From Oligoflexales bacterium (lineage in GTDB: Bacteria; Bdellovibrionota_B; Oligoflexia; Oligoflexales; RGVZ01), in assembly GCA_947479535.1 (NCBI GenBank), contig CANJZQ010000026.1:1-33453 (forward strand): a stretch of 33,453 nt of DNA. Direction: 5' to 3'. The translations under genes and the position numbers were made by a program. Shown in pieces: positions 13,798 through 22,103 of this stretch. Within the stretch, counting starts at the first letter, position 1. Each line of letters begins with the position of its first letter. Under the pieces are notes generated by a model. The model worked only from the letters and a program-made list of their open reading frames with translations. It was not told where the DNA came from and ran no database searches.

Positions 13798-16113
13798 ATG
13801 ATCATCACTGCGATCAAATACCGCTCGAATGGAAATCAAGAACCCGAAGTGTTTCGCTTCACGGGTGGAACTGCGGGCCTGCGCCATGCAGTTTGTTTCC
13901 AGACGACCAATGAAAATTCCAAGGAAAAAGCCAGCGCGGCCCTCGCAATGGTACTCAACGGCATTCCGTCAAACTTGATTTCGGATGCCGCCATCCAGAT
14001 TGCTGACAGTGCAGGCGACACGTGGGTGATGACTCGCGGAACGCAGGGCTTCGCTGTTTCGAAAAACGGTGAAAGCCTGTCCCGCGAGCAAATCAGGACA
14101 TCCCTGATTTCAGCCTTGCTGGATTTGGATCTCGCTGGCGGAAACGGTATCAACCAGGACGGCGAGCACATTGCTGCGATCCTGGACGTGAGACGCGGGC
14201 CGAATGGCCGCCCATGCCTGGCACCTTGGTCGGCAGTTGATCAGGGCCAGACCCAGGCAGCGCAAAAGGCAGCCCCAACAAAAGGCATAACGGACTTCAG
14301 GAACTTTGTGGAAGGCTCCATGAAGGAGGCGAGTTCGAAAATCGCATCGGTTCTTGGCGCTGCGATCATCGATCTTGCTGCAGAAGATCCATCTGTGCTG
14401 CAGCGACTGATCGACGATGTCGAGCCTCTGACGAGAGAAGCCCGTGCCATTCAAGAACAGCTGAAAAACCTTGAAACTCCTGGCTCATTCACTCGCGACG
14501 AGCAGCGCCGCCTGGAACATCTGATTCCAGAGATCGAACTGATCGACAAGATCAAAGGTCTGGCCTTGCCCCTGCTCGATCCGGCTGAAGGCATCAGTGC
14601 GATCCAAGACCGCCTGCGCGCGCTCGACCACGAACTGACCCTGCGTTTGTCCAGTTTTGGCGTCCAGAAATCTCCGAACTTGTTGCATGCGCTTTTGAAT
14701 CGCGAATGGCGCAAGGCTCTTGGTTGCCTTGCCCGTTATCAAGCGACCAAAGCGTTGCATGAACAGTGGTCTGCAATTCTGGGATCCACCCGGGACGAAT
14801 TGGACCCGCTGATCACGGAACACATTCACTCCGTGGATCAATCGATCCGGCGCGACGATGAACTTTCTGCGGAACTCGAGGCCAGCATTCAAATGCTGCG
14901 CCTGAAAATGTCCCCTGCTCCATCGTCACTGATGCAATATCACTCTCCGGTTCATGCACAAATCACCCGTGAACAAACGCCGCAGACATGGTTCGACAAG
15001 CTGAAGGACTCGATCCACGGGAGCACCCAGCCTTTGCCAACGCAAGCACCGGCCCGGGCAGCGGAATTCCCACCCAGGATCTTTGTGGAGATGCTGGAGA
15101 CCACGCAAGCAACCTTGGAATCCACAACGAAACGCCTCGAAGTCATGCAAAATCATGTGGCAGCGATCCGATCCGACATTGACAGCCAGCGTGACGGCCT
15201 GGCTGGAGCCATGGCCCGTCTGGAAGAAGATTGTGCGACGGCACGTGCAGAGTGGCTTGAAATGGCTCACCTGACAGGGCTTGGATCCGAGGGTTCAGAC
15301 TTTCGCGTTGAACAGCTCGTTGAACTGCTGCTGAACCGGATTGAATTGATCAAACTTGAAGAAGAAAAAGAAGAGCTCCGCGAAAAGATGCGGGACCGCC
15401 TGGCACGATTTGAAACACTCGAGCGCTTGATCATCGAATGGCGCCAACTGACCAACAGCCAGAAGGCCGCAGACTTGTCCCACCCTGGAATCATCCTGGG
15501 CGAGGCCCGTTCCATCATCCGTTACCGCGAGGAAAAGCAGCGCGTGGTCGCTCGCCTTTCTCAAGTCCGCGAACGCAGTAAATCCATGGCTCAAAAACTG
15601 GCTCACCTCGATGAGCGCGCCAACAGCTTGAATGCCACGTGGGAAAAAACCCTGAAAGATTTGCGCCTGCCTGCGGTCACCACCACGGATCCACGATGGG
15701 GCGAAGCCCTGGCAGCGGCGAAAAGGCTGCAGACCATGACAAAAGTGATCGCCGACTTCAACGACTTCAGCGCAACGTGTGCGTTGTCCGGAAAGTCCCA
15801 GAATGATCGGGCACTCGATGAAGCCGCCCAGGAATTTGCCCAGGGGAAGCCCGTCCACATCTACAACTGGCAGATTGCCTCATCCAATAATGTCGAACGG
15901 GAAGACTTCATCAAATTTATCCAAGAGCAGGGATCGGGGTCCTTGCTCCTGATCCTTTGCTCGGATCCGGAACTAGCCCGTGAGATGCATATTCGCGGCT
16001 CCGGGAGATCCATTGAAGTTCGTCCGACACCATTGCGGTCACCATCGGAGCCAAGACTTCTAAATACAAAAGCGCGTCAGGCACTCGCTGCATTGACCAA
16101 CACACGCAAGTAA
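13798..16113 (+). CDS. Coiled-coil protein resembling an SMC/RecN-type ATPase with decayed P-loop
   Basis: The 771-residue protein has no signal peptide or membrane segment. Residues 1-125 look like the N-terminal lobe of an SMC/YhaN-type ABC ATPase: two opening strands, then TTNENSKEKASAALAMVL (36-53) at the position of GxNExGKST...AI, then a strand pair (AIQIADSAGDTWVMTRG, FAVSKNGESLS) like the family's 'xxxYxVxR...NGxxLS'. The Asn-Glu and Lys of the P-loop survive, but glycine is Ser41 and the Ser-Thr pair is Glu-Lys. Residues about 190-640 are helical with long charged coiled coils. The C-terminus has ALSGKSQND, possibly a degenerate signature, and LLLILCSDPELA, like the last strand before the switch His in this class. 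GGAG lies seven bases before the ATG. I infer a structural, probably non-hydrolysing DNA-associated protein. Confidence 0.6.
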   Translation: MIITAIKYRSNGNQEPEVFRFTGGTAGLRHAVCFQTTNENSKEKASAALAMVLNGIPSNLISDAAIQIADSAGDTWVMTRGTQGFAVSKNGESLSREQIRTSLISALLDLDLAGGNGINQDGEHIAAILDVRRGPNGRPCLAPWSAVDQGQTQAAQKAAPTKGITDFRNFVEGSMKEASSKIASVLGAAIIDLAAEDPSVLQRLIDDVEPLTREARAIQEQLKNLETPGSFTRDEQRRLEHLIPEIELIDKIKGLALPLLDPAEGISAIQDRLRALDHELTLRLSSFGVQKSPNLLHALLNREWRKALGCLARYQATKALHEQWSAILGSTRDELDPLITEHIHSVDQSIRRDDELSAELEASIQMLRLKMSPAPSSLMQYHSPVHAQITREQTPQTWFDKLKDSIHGSTQPLPTQAPARAAEFPPRIFVEMLETTQATLESTTKRLEVMQNHVAAIRSDIDSQRDGLAGAMARLEEDCATARAEWLEMAHLTGLGSEGSDFRVEQLVELLLNRIELIKLEEEKEELREKMRDRLARFETLERLIIEWRQLTNSQKAADLSHPGIILGEARSIIRYREEKQRVVARLSQVRERSKSMAQKLAHLDERANSLNATWEKTLKDLRLPAVTTTDPRWGEALAAAKRLQTMTKVIADFNDFSATCALSGKSQNDRALDEAAQEFAQGKPVHIYNWQIASSNNVEREDFIKFIQEQGSGSLLLILCSDPELAREMHIRGSGRSIEVRPTPLRSPSEPRLLNTKARQALAALTNTRK

Positions 16114-16119
16114 TGAGTT

Positions 16120-16146
16120 TTGATTTCACGAATCGTGTGTTATTAT
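16120..16146 (+). promoter_or_regulatory. Possible promoter of the lysine-rich protein gene
   Basis: TTGATT (16120-16125) and TATTAT (16141-16146) lie in an AT-rich stretch just after the coiled-coil gene and about 50 bases before the ATG at 16197. The 15-base spacing is short, but the local base composition differs sharply from the coding sequence on both sides. Confidence 0.4.
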
Positions 16147-16196
16147 TTTTTAATCGGTATCTAAAACTGATCGGATCATTTCAAGGAGGAAGGTCC

Positions 16197-16457
16197 ATGT
16201 TAGGTAATCATGACGTTCATCAAGTGGTAGAGGCGGCCGCACCGGCTAAAAAGAAGAAAAAGAAGAAGAAGGCAGCGAAAAAGACTGCCGCCAAGAAGGG
16301 CAAGAAGCCTGCTGCCAAAAAAGGCAAAAAGGCTGTTGCCAAGAAGGGCAAGAAGAAGGCTGCCAAAAAAGGCAAGAAAAAGGCCGCTAAAAAAGCGACC
16401 AAGAAAAAAGCCACCAAGAAGAAGGCCAAGAAGGCCGTTCGCCGCAAGAAAAAGTAA
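16197..16457 (+). CDS. Lysine-rich histone H1-like protein
   Basis: The start at 16197 is chosen because AAGGAGG lies seven bases upstream, although the frame is open back to an ATG at 16113. The 86-residue product has a short ordinary N-terminus (MLGNHDVHQVVEAA), then a tail from residue 18 built of AAKKGKK and AxKKK repeats. About 41 of 86 residues are Lys and two are Arg, with Ala, Gly, Thr, Val and Pro as the rest. This resembles the C-terminal tail of eukaryotic histone H1 and bacterial H1-like proteins (chlamydial Hc1/Hc2, AlgP-type tails). It should bind DNA or RNA electrostatically and compact the nucleoid. The gene follows the coiled-coil protein gene and ends at a strong terminator. 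Low-complexity sequence prevents a firmer family call. Confidence 0.8.
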   Translation: MLGNHDVHQVVEAAAPAKKKKKKKKAAKKTAAKKGKKPAAKKGKKAVAKKGKKKAAKKGKKKAAKKATKKKATKKKAKKAVRRKKK

Positions 16458-16464
16458 TTGGGGC

Positions 16465-16480
16465 GGGCAGTTATCTGCCC
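16465..16480 (+). terminator. Short hairpin after the lysine-rich gene
   Basis: GGGCAG-TTAT-CTGCCC forms a six-base-pair stem with a four-base loop, eight bases after the stop. There is no T run. It precedes the stronger terminator and may protect the mRNA 3' end. Confidence 0.4.
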
Positions 16481-16495
16481 TTCAAGCCGCAATTC

Positions 16496-16530
16496 AAACC
16501 ACGATCCAGGATGGATCGTGGTTTTTTTTT
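16496..16530 (+). terminator. Strong Rho-independent terminator
   Basis: AAACCACGATCC and GGATCGTGGTTT form a perfect 12-base-pair stem around the five-base loop AGGAT, followed directly by a run of Ts to 16530. This ends transcription of the lysine-rich gene and insulates the pyrophosphatase gene downstream. Confidence 0.93.
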
Positions 16531-16604
16531 GTCCTTGCCGGCCCCGCCTTCCCGGGGGCATAACCTAGGCTCGCTAAATCGCTGTGGAACTGTCTTTTTT
16601 GGTC

Positions 16605-16610
16605 AAGGAG
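16605..16610 (+). promoter_or_regulatory. Shine-Dalgarno deciding the hppA start
   Basis: AAGGAG lies nine bases before GTG at 16620. The frame is open upstream to another GTG at 16584, but no ribosome-binding site precedes that one, so translation most likely begins at 16620. Confidence 0.7.
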
Positions 16611-16619
16611 ATTCGAGCT

Positions 16620-18734
16620 GTGAATGCTGTCGTTGTAATTTATGCCTGCGCCCTACTGGCAATGATCGCCGCAGTGGTTTATGCCATGCGAGTTCGCGCC
16701 GTATCACTCGATGCTGGTGGAACCCCCAAGGAAGTCGCAAGATTCAAGGAAATCTCGGATGCGATTGCCGAAGGTGCGATGGCATTCCTAGCGCAAGAAT
16801 ACTTGTACGTTGGCCTGTTCAGCCTCGCCTTTGCTGGTGTCATATATTTGGCACTGGATAATCCCGGCACCACGGACATTAATGAAGGAGCCTACAGCGC
16901 AGCCGCCTTTGTGATTGGCGCAGCGATTTCAAGCTTGTGTGCCTTTCTTGGAATGAAAATCGCGACGATCGGCAATGTCCGGACCACAGTCATGGCCCGC
17001 AAGAGCATCAGCGATGCGTTCAAAGTCGCGTTTGAGTCGGGCGCCGTCATGGGCTTTGGGCTTGTTGGCCTGGCCATATTCGGACTCCTGACCCTGACCC
17101 TGGTTTACACCAACATGATCGGCAACATTCATCTAACGATGGAAATGGTTGCTGGGTTTGGCCTTGGCGGTTCAACCGTTGCCCTGTTTGGACGGGTTGG
17201 TGGTGGAATTTATACGAAAGCTGCCGACGTTGGCGCGGACCTCGTCGGTAAACTGGAGCAAGGCATTCCAGAAGATGACCCGCGTAACCCGGCGGTCATC
17301 GCGGACAACGTCGGCGATAACGTTGGTGACATTGCAGGCATGGGGGCTGACTTGTTTGGCTCGTGTGCAGAGGCCACTTGCGCCGCCCTTGTGATCGGAG
17401 CCACTGCGGCAGGTATCGCCGAAAACGAGACCGCGCGCCTCTACCCGATCCTCTTGACGGCTGTCGGCATTCCCGTTTGTTTGATCACTGCACTCTTTGC
17501 AAAAATGAAGCCTGATGCAACCTCGGCAGAGCCGGTGCTCAAGCGCCAGCTTTTGCTTTCCACGATCCTTATGACCCTGGCCATCATTGGCGTCACAAAT
17601 GTCGCCATGATCGACAGCTTCACGCTGGGAGCGATAACCGTGACCAGAAACGGCGTCCTGACGTCGGTGCTGGCTGGCCTCTGGTCAGGACTTCTCATCG
17701 GCTATGTCACGGAATATTACACATCGCACTCCTACGGACCTGTGCGCATGGTGGCAGATGCGTCGAAAACCGGCGCCGCCACGAACATCATTTACGGACT
17801 GAGCCTTGGATACAAGTCCACCGTGGTTCCTGTTCTCGCCTTGGCCGTCACGACGTACCTCTCCTGGACTCTGGCTGGCATGTACGGCATCGCCCTTGCA
17901 GCCATCGGCATGATCTCGACCATTGCCATTGGCCTTACCATTGATGCGTACGGCCCAGTCAGTGACAACGCTGGTGGCATCGCTGAAATGGCGGAACTTG
18001 GACCTGAAATTCGCCGCCGCACGGACATGTTGGATGCTGCTGGCAACACGACCGCAGCCATCGGTAAGGGTTTTGCGATCGGTTCTGCAGTGCTGACGGC
18101 CCTCGCATTGTTTGCAGCCTTTCTCACCAGATCCGGCGTCGAAACACTGAACCTGCTTTCACCAAAAGTATTTGCTGGAGTTCTGGTCGGCGGCGTCTTG
18201 CCGTTCTTGTTTACGGCGCAGACCATGCTCGCCGTTGGCAAAGCCGCATTCGCAATGATTGAAGAAGTTCGCCGCCAGTTCCGGACCATCCCGGGATTGT
18301 TGGAAGGAAAAGCTCGCCCTGACTATAAAACCTGCGTGGCCATTTCCACCAAAGGTGCCCTTCGCGAAATGTTGGCCCCGGCCGCACTTGTGATCGCATC
18401 TCCGTTGGTCGTTGGAATCCTGTTTGGTATCGAATCCCTGGCTGGCCTCTTGGCTGGTTCGCTGGTTTGCGGAGTGATGATGGCATTGTCTGCCTCAAAC
18501 TCTGGCGGCGGCTGGGACAACGCCAAGAAATACATTGAGAGCGGTGTCCACGGCGGAAAAGGCAGCGATGCCCACAAGGCTGCAGTTGTTGGCGATACCG
18601 TCGGCGATCCGTTCAAGGATACGTCTGGTCCGTCGCTTAACATTCTGATGAAGCTGATGGCGATCTTGAGCCTGGTGTTCGCACCATTCATCAAGTCAGC
18701 CCATGAAGTGGTCGCTGCCTGGTTTGGAATGTAA
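16620..18734 (+). CDS. hppA: Membrane-bound ion-pumping pyrophosphatase, K+-dependent type
   Basis: This integral membrane enzyme couples pyrophosphate hydrolysis to H+ (or Na+) export. The 704-residue product, starting at GTG 16620, is nearly all transmembrane helices. [19 protein letters not shown] is the signature pyrophosphate-binding loop, followed by [15 protein letters not shown]. The second acidic cluster is near the C-terminus ([25 protein letters not shown]). The segment [16 protein letters not shown] has Ala where K+-independent enzymes carry Lys (GNTTKA), so the enzyme should need K+. Which ion is pumped cannot be read with certainty. Length agrees with the family (660-770). It is preceded by a strong terminator and followed by a convergent gene 17 bases away, so it is monocistronic. 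Confidence 0.95.
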   Translation: MNAVVVIYACALLAMIAAVVYAMRVRAVSLDAGGTPKEVARFKEISDAIAEGAMAFLAQEYLYVGLFSLAFAGVIYLALDNPGTTDINEGAYSAAAFVIGAAISSLCAFLGMKIATIGNVRTTVMARKSISDAFKVAFESGAVMGFGLVGLAIFGLLTLTLVYTNMIGNIHLTMEMVAGFGLGGSTVALFGRVGGGIYTKAADVGADLVGKLEQGIPEDDPRNPAVIADNVGDNVGDIAGMGADLFGSCAEATCAALVIGATAAGIAENETARLYPILLTAVGIPVCLITALFAKMKPDATSAEPVLKRQLLLSTILMTLAIIGVTNVAMIDSFTLGAITVTRNGVLTSVLAGLWSGLLIGYVTEYYTSHSYGPVRMVADASKTGAATNIIYGLSLGYKSTVVPVLALAVTTYLSWTLAGMYGIALAAIGMISTIAIGLTIDAYGPVSDNAGGIAEMAELGPEIRRRTDMLDAAGNTTAAIGKGFAIGSAVLTALALFAAFLTRSGVETLNLLSPKVFAGVLVGGVLPFLFTAQTMLAVGKAAFAMIEEVRRQFRTIPGLLEGKARPDYKTCVAISTKGALREMLAPAALVIASPLVVGILFGIESLAGLLAGSLVCGVMMALSASNSGGGWDNAKKYIESGVHGGKGSDAHKAAVVGDTVGDPFKDTSGPSLNILMKLMAILSLVFAPFIKSAHEVVAAWFGM

Positions 18735-18751
18735 TCTGGCGAACTCGGGCG

Positions 18752-19759
18752 CTATGAGCCTTGGTTGAGAGCCTTTTCGATTCGTGACTTGATCGACTTG
18801 TGAACATTGAGTCCTGCAAGAACCTGGTCCCTGTAATGGGGGTCCAGGTTTCTTAATATCTCCAGAACATCCTTAATCCCCATTTGGGCCATCGTGGCAC
18901 GAATTCGCTCCACTTGCGGATCAACGTGGTTTGACTCTGCTTCGCGATACCCGGAATTAAACAGGGGTGGCTCACCGGGTGCTGGCAATGCGGCGCGAAT
19001 GCGCTGCGGCGGATATTGGCGATAGCGCATCTGGGCCTGCTGTCGCCTGCGCAAAATACGCAGTGGCGCCAGTGCGATCATGACAAGCAAAAGAAACGCA
19101 ATGGCAGCACTTGCTCCCGCTACCATCGAAAATTCAAGTGTTCCCATCCTGCCCACCATGCCAGTCATCTCACCCCATAACGGGGCCCAGATCGCTTTGA
19201 TGCCTTCCAGATCAATGCGCCCACCAAATAGTTGAATCAAGGCTCTAGGAGGTTTTTGTGCTGCGATCAAAGCCGTTGTCGCAGTCTCACCAGTCCACGG
19301 CGGATGAATGCGGCGGACCCGAAAATCAAAAACAGGAGCCGACGTGACCGCAGGACCTGCCTCTGGTCCAAAGACAACGAAATACCCCTGCTCTTCAAAA
19401 TACTTTCTGAAATTTGCCCGGAAATCGATGATCATTCCGTCCGGATAGGATTCTGGAATGTAGGCTGTCATCAGGATCCGTTCTAATTCCTGAGCCCCGC
19501 CACTAACTTCCTTTAGAAAAACCTCGGAACGGAAACCGATGTCCTTGGGTGCAGTCTTCTCGCCCAACTGGATGAAATAGGTTCGAGCGATGCCATTGGC
19601 TTCGCCTTCAATTTCGCCCTGAATCGACTGCAACAGTGCTGGCACCTGATTTGTTTCAGCAATTGTTTCGGCGGGAGCTTGGGCCACTGCGAATGGTGCT
19701 ACTGACAACCAAAGTCCGGCCCCCAGTCCGCACATCAAATGATTGAGCTTAAGCATCAT
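18752..19759 (-). CDS. Exported single-pass membrane protein, unknown
   Basis: The ATG at 19759 is preceded by GGAGGAGGGG; an upstream TTG at 19780 is in frame but less likely. The 335-residue product has a signal peptide (through about residue 26, FAVAQA), a periplasmic domain of about 170 residues with a FRxxFRKYFEEQGYFVVFGPEAG segment, a transmembrane helix (AGASAAIAFLLLVMIALAP), an Arg-rich stop-transfer, then a proline-rich linker. The cytosolic C-terminal module of about 55 residues (RIRATMAQMGIKDVLEILRNLDPHYRDQ, shown in part) is helical and faintly like FliG or MgtE-N repeats; I do not claim homology. It lies 39 bases after the M28 peptidase gene on the same strand, so it may be co-expressed. 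Confidence 0.6.
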   Translation of the reverse strand: MMLKLNHLMCGLGAGLWLSVAPFAVAQAPAETIAETNQVPALLQSIQGEIEGEANGIARTYFIQLGEKTAPKDIGFRSEVFLKEVSGGAQELERILMTAYIPESYPDGMIIDFRANFRKYFEEQGYFVVFGPEAGPAVTSAPVFDFRVRRIHPPWTGETATTALIAAQKPPRALIQLFGGRIDLEGIKAIWAPLWGEMTGMVGRMGTLEFSMVAGASAAIAFLLLVMIALAPLRILRRRQQAQMRYRQYPPQRIRAALPAPGEPPLFNSGYREAESNHVDPQVERIRATMAQMGIKDVLEILRNLDPHYRDQVLAGLNVHKSIKSRIEKALNQGS

Positions 19760-19798
19760 CGTCCCCTCCTCCCTTTTCAAACGTCAATGCGTATCGCC

Positions 19799-21085
19799 TC
19801 AGTTGAGGCCGCCGAAGTGAGCCAGATACGCGAGACCCAACTTGCCAAAGGCTGCCGTCTGGGTAAATGCGTTCGCGTTGACCGTCGTGTCGTCTGCAGT
19901 ATGAATGTGTGGATTGTGATCCTGCGGATGCTCGAAGGGAAATGCTGCCGCATAGCCGCGACGCTTCCAGGAGGCATGATCGCTCGATCCGGCCGTTAGC
20001 GAACCCTTTGCCCAAGCGACCTTTGCATACTTGTCGACCAATTTGGCGAGGAGGTTGTTGAAACCGTCATCCGTATTCTCCTGAACGAACCAAATCTTGT
20101 CTGGTGTTCCGGGCTCCTTGTAGAGATTCATATCTTGCTGAACCATTGCGATGACACGCTTGTTGGCAACCTTGTAGTCGTTTGAAATGTGAAGGCTGCC
20201 CACCAGACCGATTTCTTCAGCGGCGTAGCCGTGAATCTCAACCGTACGGTCGAACTTCGCCCCGTTTGCCATGAGTACGCGGAAAATTTCCAGATTTGTG
20301 GCTGTGCCGCTGGCGTTATCGTCCGAACCCGGCGACCTTTCCTTCGTGCCGTCTTCCCAATTTACGCTGTCAATGTGGCTGCCCAGGATCAAGATGTCGT
20401 CTGGATTTTTGGTCCCGCGGATTTTGACAACGACACTGGATTGGCGCGAATTCATCGCGGTGTGATCGTACTTCGAAATTTCAACGTCACTGCGTCCGGC
20501 AGCGAGATCCCGATACTTTCCCACCAGCCAGTCCGAAATACTGACCCCGGTAGGAGTCGTATGATAGCGGGTGGTAATTTTACTCATTTCATCGATTGTT
20601 GATTTAATGGAATTGGCATCAATGGTGCCAGTCATGGCAGTCACTGCAGCGATTTCATTGTCGACAGGACGCAAGGGCACGGGTGTCGCGATGGTTTCCA
20701 AATTTACCGTCGCATTGCTGAGGCGAGCCAAAACCCCACAAGCCATACCGGAAGCATGTAGTTCGGCAGACAAGTGTTCTGCCGCCGAATCGTCCAGCTG
20801 CATCACAGCAAACTTGCCTGGGACATAGTCACTCATCAACCCGCTGCCACGGACGAAAGAAGGCAGATCCTTCCACTTGGATGTGTTCACCACATACCAG
20901 CCGGTCCCCGGAACTTCTTTCACAACCGGCTGCTGTTTGACCACGGCGTGGTTGGCTTCCAGATGAACCACCCGGCCTTTGATCTCTTGCATCAGTTGGC
21001 TTGATTTGGTGTCTTGTCCCAAGTCCACAATGGCAAAGGGAAGGGACAACACAGCGGGAAGAAGTCGAATTCGGTTGATTGACAT
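19799..21085 (-). CDS. M28-family zinc aminopeptidase, exported
   Basis: The ATG at 21085 is chosen because GGAGG lies eight bases upstream; the frame is open to 21181. The 428-residue product has a weak signal peptide (MSINRIRLLPAVLSLPFAI) and an N-terminal pro-region of about 150 residues. All M28 metal ligands of the Vibrio proteolyticus aminopeptidase type are present in order: the His of GSHIDSV, the bridging Asp of GSDDNASGT, the catalytic Glu-Glu of AAEEIGLVGS, the Asp of QQDMN, and the His in HNPHIHTADDT. It should remove N-terminal hydrophobic residues from peptides in the periplasm or outside. The leader contains two strong hairpins. Confidence 0.92.
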   Translation of the reverse strand: MSINRIRLLPAVLSLPFAIVDLGQDTKSSQLMQEIKGRVVHLEANHAVVKQQPVVKEVPGTGWYVVNTSKWKDLPSFVRGSGLMSDYVPGKFAVMQLDDSAAEHLSAELHASGMACGVLARLSNATVNLETIATPVPLRPVDNEIAAVTAMTGTIDANSIKSTIDEMSKITTRYHTTPTGVSISDWLVGKYRDLAAGRSDVEISKYDHTAMNSRQSSVVVKIRGTKNPDDILILGSHIDSVNWEDGTKERSPGSDDNASGTATNLEIFRVLMANGAKFDRTVEIHGYAAEEIGLVGSLHISNDYKVANKRVIAMVQQDMNLYKEPGTPDKIWFVQENTDDGFNNLLAKLVDKYAKVAWAKGSLTAGSSDHASWKRRGYAAAFPFEHPQDHNPHIHTADDTTVNANAFTQTAAFGKLGLAYLAHFGGLN

Positions 21086-21115
21086 GGTTGGAACCTCCGC
21101 GGAGCGACCTGTGGT

Positions 21116-21167
21116 GGTCTGGATGTCACCATCCAGACCTTTACACGATATCTTTTCACAATATCGT
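21116..21167 (-). promoter_or_regulatory. Two hairpins in the M28 peptidase leader
   Basis: The first inverted repeat (21116-21139) is a perfect ten-base stem, GGTCTGGATG/CATCCAGACC, with a four-base loop. The second (21145-21167) is ACGATAT/ATATCGT with a nine-base loop. Both lie 30-80 bases upstream of the peptidase start, in its likely 5' leader. Neither is followed by a long T run on the minus strand. They could be an RNA stability or control element, or the palindromes could be operators for a dimeric repressor. Confidence 0.5.
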
Positions 21168-21189
21168 ACCACAAAATCCATCGGAGCTG

Positions 21190-21203
21190 TGCCCTGACGG
21201 GCA
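21190..21203 (-). terminator. Short hairpin downstream of the cyclophilin gene
   Basis: TGCCC-TGAC-GGGCA lies 21 bases beyond the cyclophilin stop. The stem is short and there is no T run afterwards on the minus strand, so any termination would be weak. Confidence 0.3.
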
Positions 21204-21224
21204 TTGCCGCGCTTTTAAAAAGAT

Positions 21225-22064
21225 CTAGCGGGCCTTTGAAAAAGAGAACTGCATGACGTCAATCGTGCTGTCCTTGACTTCACCAAAAACAACGATCATT
21301 GCCTTTGGTGCCTTTTCGAATTCAGCGGCAAATTCGATCTGGGCTTTGTTGCCCTTGCTGCGGGAATTTTTGATCGTGCTCTTTTTGAAAGATCCAAGAC
21401 CCTGAGCCTCACCGATCTTTTTCAAAAGTTTATCCACGGGTGCCTGGGCGAGCTTGCGAAGCTCGTCTTCTCCCATCTCCTTTATTTTTTCGAGGGCCAC
21501 CGGCTTGAAGTCACCGATAATCTCGACTTTCTCCATTTTCACTGTTTTTTCGGGACGGTCATTGACCGTCTTTACTTTGGAAATGGCGATGACATTTTCA
21601 AGTCCCTTGGTAACCTCGCCAAATACAGTGTGCCGGCCATCCAAATGAGGGGTTGCCTTCACCGTGATAAAGAACTGCGAACCGTTGGTGTCGGGTCCAG
21701 AATTAGCCATGGACAAGATTCCGGCCTTGTCGTGCTTCAATTCGGGAACGATCTCATCAGCAAAGTTGTAGCCAGGGCCGCCGGTACCATCGCCCTTGGG
21801 GTCGCCCGTCTGCAGCATGAAATCTGGAATCACACGGTGAAAAATGATGCCGTTGTAAAAACCCTTGCGCGCCAGCTCGACGAAATTAGAAACCGTTTTT
21901 GGAGCCTTTGACGCAAACAACCGCGCTTCAATCACACCCATGTTCGTGGTGATGCGAACGGTTGGGTCAGCCGCCTGAGCATTGGCAGCTGCCAACAACC
22001 CAAAGGCCAACAAAGCAGAACGGGGGACCGACGCGAGAATCCGGGGAGCAAACTGAAACAACAT
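21225..22064 (-). CDS. Periplasmic cyclophilin-type peptidyl-prolyl isomerase
   Basis: The start at 22064 is chosen for GAGGAGG five bases upstream; another in-frame ATG at 22100 has no such site. A signal peptide ends at about residue 31 (ANAQA-AD). The cyclophilin domain contains [19 protein letters not shown] with the catalytic Arg, [16 protein letters not shown] and [11 protein letters not shown], all typical. The position of human CypA Trp121 is His, which predicts low cyclosporin sensitivity, as in many bacterial enzymes. About 90 C-terminal residues (after [10 protein letters not shown]) form an extra Lys/Glu-rich domain absent from minimal PpiA. It is 39 bases after the transporter gene and likely in one transcript with it. 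Confidence 0.93.
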   Translation of the reverse strand: MLFQFAPRILASVPRSALLAFGLLAAANAQAADPTVRITTNMGVIEARLFASKAPKTVSNFVELARKGFYNGIIFHRVIPDFMLQTGDPKGDGTGGPGYNFADEIVPELKHDKAGILSMANSGPDTNGSQFFITVKATPHLDGRHTVFGEVTKGLENVIAISKVKTVNDRPEKTVKMEKVEIIGDFKPVALEKIKEMGEDELRKLAQAPVDKLLKKIGEAQGLGSFKKSTIKNSRSKGNKAQIEFAAEFEKAPKAMIVVFGEVKDSTIDVMQFSFSKAR

Positions 22065-22103
22065 AAAAACCTCCTCAAAGACAAATGCGTTAGACAACAT
22101 TTT

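Noticed and set aside
16220-16561. Minus-strand frame rich in Phe, Ala and Leu resembling a membrane protein
   Set aside because: It is the reverse complement of the lysine codons of the H1-like gene; the hydrophobicity is an artefact.
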